DNA of 64,000 nucleotides from Epiperipatus broadwayi (lineage: Eukaryota > Onychophora > Udeonychophora > Euonychophora > Peripatidae), in assembly GCA_028023455.1 (NCBI GenBank), contig JAQFVV010006203.1:13866348-13930347 (forward strand), in the 5' to 3' direction. Under the pieces are notes generated by a model. The model was not told the DNA's origin and ran no database searches. It saw only the letters and a program-made list of their open reading frames with translations. Of this stretch, positions 58,600 through 64,000 are shown piece after piece. Each line of letters starts with the position of its first letter. The stretch's first letter is position 1. A program made the translations under genes and the position numbers.

Positions 58600-59380
58600 G
58601 AGTGAAAAACTACCCTAGAAATAAGTTTTGTGATTACTATACAAACCAATCTGTGAACATACAAATATGTTCACACATATGGAATATGCTGGTCAATTTC
58701 CCCGTTTACTTAATATTTTACATGATGTCTTTTAATTTCTTCAGCAGAAAACTTTTCTTCTGAAATAATCAAACACCATATCTAATTGTAACTCTCTTCT
58801 ATTCTCTGTCATATCTTTCCAATGGAAATAATTGACATTGCATTTCTTTGGAAGGTTTTTAAGATAGTCTTTATAAAATAGAGATAATTTATGCTCAAGT
58901 TCATCATAAAATATGTATTTTGAAATATTTCATTGACATGTGTCAGCCAATGAATGTGGGATTTTACAATAATAGCTATAGTTTCACATTCAGCAAAAAG
59001 AACATATTGATTGATTTTATAATGTTGTTTGTCATTGCATTTTTAAAATTTTACAGAGCATCTTTAAATGCAACTTTCTAATGCGTTGGCTGATAAAGAA
59101 TTTGAGTTTTTTGAACATTAATTTAATAGGCCAAAATCTTTGTATGATGCATTTTAACATTACATATTTTCTATAAATAGTCTTTTGAATTTTCAAAAAT
59201 CATCAGCATATTGTAAATCCAGAGTACAAAAAGAAATGTTTTGAATTTTAGTTGATGCAAAGTAAAAATTGCACCATCAAATCTGTATCTTGATCACCCT
59301 ATGATTTAGCCACTTATAAACACAAAACCACTGCCATAAAAATTGAAAACAATATTGGAGCAAATACACATCCTTCACAA
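58600..59380 (-). pseudogene. LINE2 retrotransposon relic, antisense, 3' part
   Basis: Reading the minus strand from 59380 down gives the motif B remnant (GCVFAPILF, 59350-59372), later the tail piece WKDMTE-like (about 58800-58830: ccattggaaagatatgacag, compare 43486-43504), and near 58640-58700 tgaccagcatattccatatg followed by cagattggtttgtatagt, the terminal zinc-finger region of the family. Heavily decayed. Its RT motif lies exactly at the left border of the tandem duplication that follows. Confidence 0.55.
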
Positions 59381-61125
59381 TCAAAATCAAAAGTTTATTT
59401 TATTTGGATAAACTTTTGTTAAGTTTTTGTCAGTACTAACATTAACTGAGTCTTTATACTTTTAAATGCAATCTTTGCTTTCAACTGAACATTAATGATT
59501 TCTGAGAAATTTTTTTAGCTGTAGTCTCTGGTACTGCATAATATTTTCATTAATCTTTAATACCGAAGTTAATAATATTTGAACTTTAAATATAATATTC
59601 TTTATTTTGGGTTTAAAGATATTTTTGACATAGTATAATTACAGAAAGAATGCTATAATAACTACAAATATTTAATGTGATGCAATTGAAAATGACCATA
59701 TTTTTAATCACTTAGGCATTTTTTAAATATTAGCTTGTGCTCTAAGAAATGTTTTTAATTTAGAGAATTTTTAGTGTTAAACTTTTTTAGGACTACCTTT
59801 TTTATTATTATATTACAAATCATTTGATCATGACAATTTTAACGAAATACTCTATGAATAGAGAATTTTTTTTGCATTAAAAAAATCCAACAATTATTTT
59901 TTAGACCGTCCATACATTCAACCTGTTTTTTTTTTTTTTTTTGGATATTCAATCCTCTAGCATAGCTTAGAAATTGGTTCAATGAGGCTTATCAGAAACA
60001 ATATTAAGTACTGTCAAGTAGTATTGGCTCCTGGTGATCATACGAATAGTATTTTTTACATAATGTTTTTCACATTGCTCAAGAACACATTGATTGTTGA
60101 ATTGATTGAAGTCATTCACTTCAATGCTGCTATCCTTTTCTTTTATAACATCATTTCTAAAATTATAGAATAATTTCAGTATGTTATTTGTATTCAAAAG
60201 AATCTTCATATTCAATACTCGTTATATATTCCTATATCTAATTTTTTTTTCAAGTTTTTTTATTGAAACTCTTTCAAGTAATTAGTCTACAACATATCTC
60301 GTAATTTATAGATTCTTATAAATTAAAATTATTCAAAGGGACAAAAAGTGTTAGTACCTTTTTTTTCTCATATTTTTTATGCTGCTTTTTAACTTTTCTA
60401 GCATTGAGGACTTCTGTATCACCATCTTATCTATGGTTTTGTTTTTTCTACCAATCCTGAATATCCATAATATGCATTTTCTCATTATATAACTTAGCCG
60501 AAATTTTTTTTATAAAAAAGACCATTAAGTATGAGAGTTGTTATGCTTTGGATTTGTAGATTATGAAAAGGCATTTTATTCTGCAAGCCATTTCCATTGT
60601 GATTAAAGTTTTGGACTACCAAAATTTAAAACAGGATATTATCAAATTTCTGAAGAATATTAAAATGCAACAACTGTGATTAGATTACATAATGTTTTGA
60701 TGATTACCACCGAGAAGCATCTACAATGGGGAAATTTCATATTTCTAAAATTTTTACAGCAGTTTTCCTATAACTATTTTATGAATGAAGATAGGAAACT
60801 ACTGGCAAAAAAATAAGTAGGGATTGGTTAAGTCATGTCGCTTTGGTAGATGAGGTGAGCGATTTTGTAAAAAAGAAAAAAAAATACTTCAGAAAATGTT
60901 AGAAGACCTATCAGATAAAGGTAAAATAAATAGTAAAGATAGATGCTGAAAATGCTACATTATTATGTCATGTTCATGATTTTTCATGTAAGAATAACAA
61001 TTGATAATCAAAACTTTGAAATGGTTAATAACTGAAAAAAAAAAACTTTGGTCAAATAATTAATGCAGTCTGGAGCATAATGGAAGAAATTAATCAGAAT
61101 TAAACTTGAATAGAATGCTTTAGAG
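59348..61125. repeat. Segmental tandem duplication, copy 1
   Basis: Matches 61437-63190 collinearly at an estimated 90-95% identity, from aatattggagcaaatacaca to ttaaacttga.tagaatgctt. It contains the LINE2 motif B scrap at its left edge, about 1.1 kb of unassigned sequence and a decayed RTE segment at right. A 13-base stretch present in copy 2 (ttgtttaacatcc) is missing here between two catcctt repeats. Confidence 0.9.
60535..61120 (+). pseudogene. Decayed RTE reverse transcriptase segment (in duplication copy 1)
   Basis: gctttggatttgtagattat followed by gaaaaggcattttattctgc corresponds to the LGFVDYEKAFDSI region of the first RTE (2410-2450); then ttagattacataat (RLHN), an almost unreadable motif B (caatggggaaatttcatat), agtcatgtcgctttggtaga (the FADD region) and near the end aatggaagaaattaatcaga (compare 7310-7330). 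Older and more decayed than the other two RTE copies. Confidence 0.65.
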
Positions 61126-61437
61126 CAGAGGTGGCAATTGTTTTAGCTCAGGGGCCACTTTGTGGAAGCGAAGGTTAGCAGAGGGCCACACCTTTTTTAT
61201 GACACAATTAACACACTGCTTTATTCCCTGTATTATCAAAGAAATAATTGTTTGTCCATTCTTCATTAGACTCATGACATTCATCACCAATTTTACTTTT
61301 TTTCAGAGGGTTCATGGTTTCACTAAAGTTGGAAATGCAAAGACAAAATTGAAATTAACCAGAACAACTGGAAAAGCACTGCACATTACATCTACACTGT
61401 GCATGTGTATTGACGTGGCCATGCTAGTGGAAAATAC
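61126..61437. mobile_element. Truncated hAT-like element at the junction of the tandem duplication
   Basis: Starts cagaggtggcaattgtttta, matching the inverted terminus at 1-64, with ctttagag (61118-61125) as the 8-bp flank. Copy 2 has gcttcagag at the same place without the insertion. No opposite terminus is found before copy 2 begins at 61437. The 102-residue open frame 61160-61468 crosses the junction and has no transposase motif that I recognise. Confidence 0.65.
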
Positions 61438-63190
61438 AATATTGGAGCAAATACACATCCTTGTTTAACATCCTTCACAATCAAATTCAAAAGTTTATTT
61501 TATTTGGATAAACTTTTGTTAAGTTTTTGTCAACACTAACATTAACTGAGTCTTTATACTTTTAAATGTAATCTTTACTTTCAACTGAACATTAATGATT
61601 TCTGAGAAAATTTTTAGCTGTAGTCTCTGAAATTGCATAGTATTTTCATTCATCTTTAATAACTTCTAATAATATTTGAACTTTAAATATAATATTCTTC
61701 ATTTTAAGTTTAAAGATAGTTTTAACATAGTATAATTACAGAAAGAATACTATGATAACTATACAAATATGTAATATGATGCAACTGAAAATGACCATAT
61801 TTTTAATCACTTAGGCATTTTTTTAATATTAGAAATGCTTTTAATTTAGAGAATTTTTAGTGTTAATTTTTAAGACTACTTTTTATTATTATTATATTAC
61901 AAATCACTTGATCATGACAATTTTAACAAAATACTCTATGAATAGAGAATTTTTTTTGCATTAACAAAATCCAACAATTATTTTTTAGACCGACTATACA
62001 TTCAACCTGTTGTTTTTTTTTTGGATATTCAATCCTCTAGCATAGCTTAGAAATTGGTTCACTGAGGCTTATCAGAAATAATATTAAGTACTGTCAAGTA
62101 GTATTGATTCCTGGTGATCATATGAATAGCATTTTTTATAGAATGTTTTTCACATTGCTCAAGAACATGTTGATTGTTGAATTGATTGAAATCATTCACT
62201 TCAATGCTGCTATCCTTTTCTTTTATATCATTTCCAAAATTATAGAATAATTTCAGTATGTTATTTGTATTCAAAAGAATCTTCATATTCAATACTCATT
62301 ATACATTCCTATATCTAATTTTTTTTTCAAGTTTTTTATTGAAACTCTTTCAAGTAATTAGTCTACAATATATCTCGTAATTTATAGATTTTTTTATTAT
62401 AAATTAAATTATTCAAAGGGACAAAAAGTGTTAATATCTTTTTTCTCTCATATTTTTTACGCTGCTTTTTAACTTTTCTAGCATTGAGGACTTCTGTATC
62501 ATCAGCTTATCTATGGTTTTGTTTCTTCTACCAATCCTGAATATCCATAACATGCATTTTCTCATATATAACTTAGCTGAAAATTCTTTTATAAAAAAGA
62601 CCATTAAGAATGAGAGTTGTTATGCTTTGGATTTGTAGATTATGAAAAGGCATTTTATTCTGCATGCCATTTCCATTGTGATTAAAGCTTTGGACTACCA
62701 AAATTGAAAACAGGATATTATCAAATTTCTGAAGAATATTAAAATGCAACAACTGTGATTAGATTACATAATATTTCCATGATTACCACATCTACAACAG
62801 GGAAATTTAATATTTCTAAAATTTTTACAGCAGTTTTCTTATAACTATTTTATGAATGAAGATAGGAAACTACTGGCAAAAAAATAAGTAGGGATTGGTT
62901 AAGTCATGTAGATTTGGTAGATGAGGTGAGCGATTTTGTGAAGAAAAAAAAATGCTTCAGAAAATGTTAGAAGAGCTATCAGATAAAGGTAAAATAAATA
63001 GTAAAGATAGATGCTAAAAATGCTACATTATTATGTTATGTTCATGATTTTTCATGCAAGAATAAAGATTGATAGTCATAACTTTGAAATGGTTAATAAC
63101 TGAAAAAAAAAAAAACTTCCGTCAAATAATTAATGCAGTCTGGAATATAATGGAAGAAATTAATCAGAATTAAACTTGATTAGAATGCTT
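61437..63190. repeat. Segmental tandem duplication, copy 2
   Basis: Collinear with copy 1 (offset about 2.09 kb). It continues past the copy-1 endpoint into gcttcagagaaaataaccaa and further RTE-like sequence, so copy 2 holds the undisturbed right border. Confidence 0.9.
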
Positions 63191-63245
63191 CAGAGAAAAT
63201 AACCAAATATTAAAAGGAAATATATGTGTTTGAAAAGGAAATTTT
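62610..63245 (+). pseudogene. Decayed RTE reverse transcriptase segment (in duplication copy 2)
   Basis: Same remnants as at 60535-61120, extended by aaatattaaaaggaaatata and tgtttgaaaaggaaattttt, which correspond to 7370-7420 of the first RTE copy. No open frame survives. Confidence 0.65.
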
Positions 63246-64000
63246 TTTTCAATACATTTTACCAAATTGGTTCATACAATAAAAAATCAAGATTTGAAAG
63301 ATAAAAGTGTATTAAATGATTTTTTAAATATATAAATACTATTTATTTTAAAAGAGCATCTTATTGATAATACTAAAATTGGATAGTAGAATAATAGTGC
63401 CTAAAGACATGGAGAGAATTGGCGAACTACTGTCGGTATTATCATTTGTTTATAGTATCTATCGTTCTGCCAAGTAACCTCTGTCTTCGAACGGTAAAGA
63501 GAATTTAATACGTATATAATCAATAATCCCAGAACTGATATTCAGGAACAGGTGTACTTTTAAGTGCAGTATTTGAGATTGTACTAAAGTTACTAACTAC
63601 ATCTAAAAAGTTTATTTTAAAATTTAAAAAAAAAAAAACTACATATAGATAAAAAAGTAAGATTGGATTTGTAAATTCAAAACAACGCGCACACCCACGC
63701 ATACGCTGTATATTAAAACAGAAAAACTAAAAATTTAAATTTGGAGTAATAATCTTAATTTAATAGATCACTTTCCTTTTTTAATTTTATTTCAATTTTG
63801 TATATAATTTGCCAATTTGTTCCCCCCCCCCCCGCTTATGGTAAGCTTTTAAAGGGTGGTGCTTTTTTTTTTTTACCACACCTAAATATTTAAAAACTGT
63901 GAATCCTGGAGGAAGTATAAGGCTATTATTTACTTCTTACATTCCCTGTCTCTGCTGACCTTTGGTGAAAAGATCTGACAGAGAAAAAGTGTATTTATTA
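63246..64000. other. AT-rich spacer with C11 and T tracts
   Basis: No gene or repeat family recognised up to the window edge; C tract at about 63822. Confidence 0.35.

Noticed and set aside
1-64000. CRISPR arrays, bacterial promoters, rRNA genes or operons
   Set aside because: No regularly spaced direct repeats with unique spacers, no rRNA-like sequence and no densely packed frames; the window is eukaryotic repeat-rich DNA.

Overview
This is a very AT-rich (by eye roughly 25-30% G+C), gene-poor stretch of an invertebrate nuclear genome. I see no bacterial-style operons, no rRNA, no CRISPR and no complete host gene. Long homopolymer runs, ATT/ATC microsatellites, several non-LTR retrotransposons, hAT-type MITEs, tRNA-derived SINEs and large inverted repeats all point to a metazoan. 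The RTE-type retroelement resembles copies I associate with arthropods and other invertebrates, but the window does not allow a finer assignment.

Layout. 1-64 is the end of a hAT-like element. 367-7860 is a long but broken RTE-clade retrotransposon (endonuclease, linker, reverse transcriptase, C-terminal domain) split by a 4,373-bp insertion (2758-7130) flanked by the 5-bp repeat agctt. 9.7-10.3 kb is an isolated GC-richer block with a 19-bp minisatellite. 11.3-11.9 kb is a relic LINE C-terminus on the minus strand. 12.25-15.0 kb carries a tRNA-related SINE family (here 'family C'), including an approximately 875-bp palindrome. 16.7-18.85 kb is a second, 5'-truncated RTE copy (minus strand) with a tiny inverted 5' piece, followed by another LINE C-terminal relic. 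Two hydrophobic open segments (15.25-15.48 and 19.83-20.08 kb) are the only candidates for host exons.

21-34 kb holds two hAT MITEs with 8-bp target duplications, a decayed pogo/Tigger-type transposase, a 270-bp foldback element and several copies of a dispersed repeat ('family B'). 34.7-43.9 kb holds a pseudo-tRNA-Gly SINE, copies of a repeat ('family A') that combines inverted repeats with 12-14-bp target duplications, a PIF1/Helitron helicase P-loop fragment, and a second LINE type ('LINE2': endonuclease, KQGCVLAPTLF-type reverse transcriptase, C-terminal zinc-finger-like tail). That LINE2 has been invaded twice by family A.

44-58.6 kb is mostly featureless AT-rich DNA with short SINE relics and an inverted pair of approximately 460-bp monomer dimers (54.9-56.3 kb). 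58.6-63.2 kb holds an antisense LINE2 relic running into an approximately 1.75-kb segmental tandem duplication that carries decayed RTE sequence; a hAT fragment sits exactly at the junction.

Nothing here looks like a working gene system. The window reads as a record of nested transposition, foldback formation and local duplication. The most unusual items are family A, a recurrent hairpin-plus-GAAA motif seen six times, the two large inverted SINE arrays, and the RTE copy with a microscale 5' inversion.
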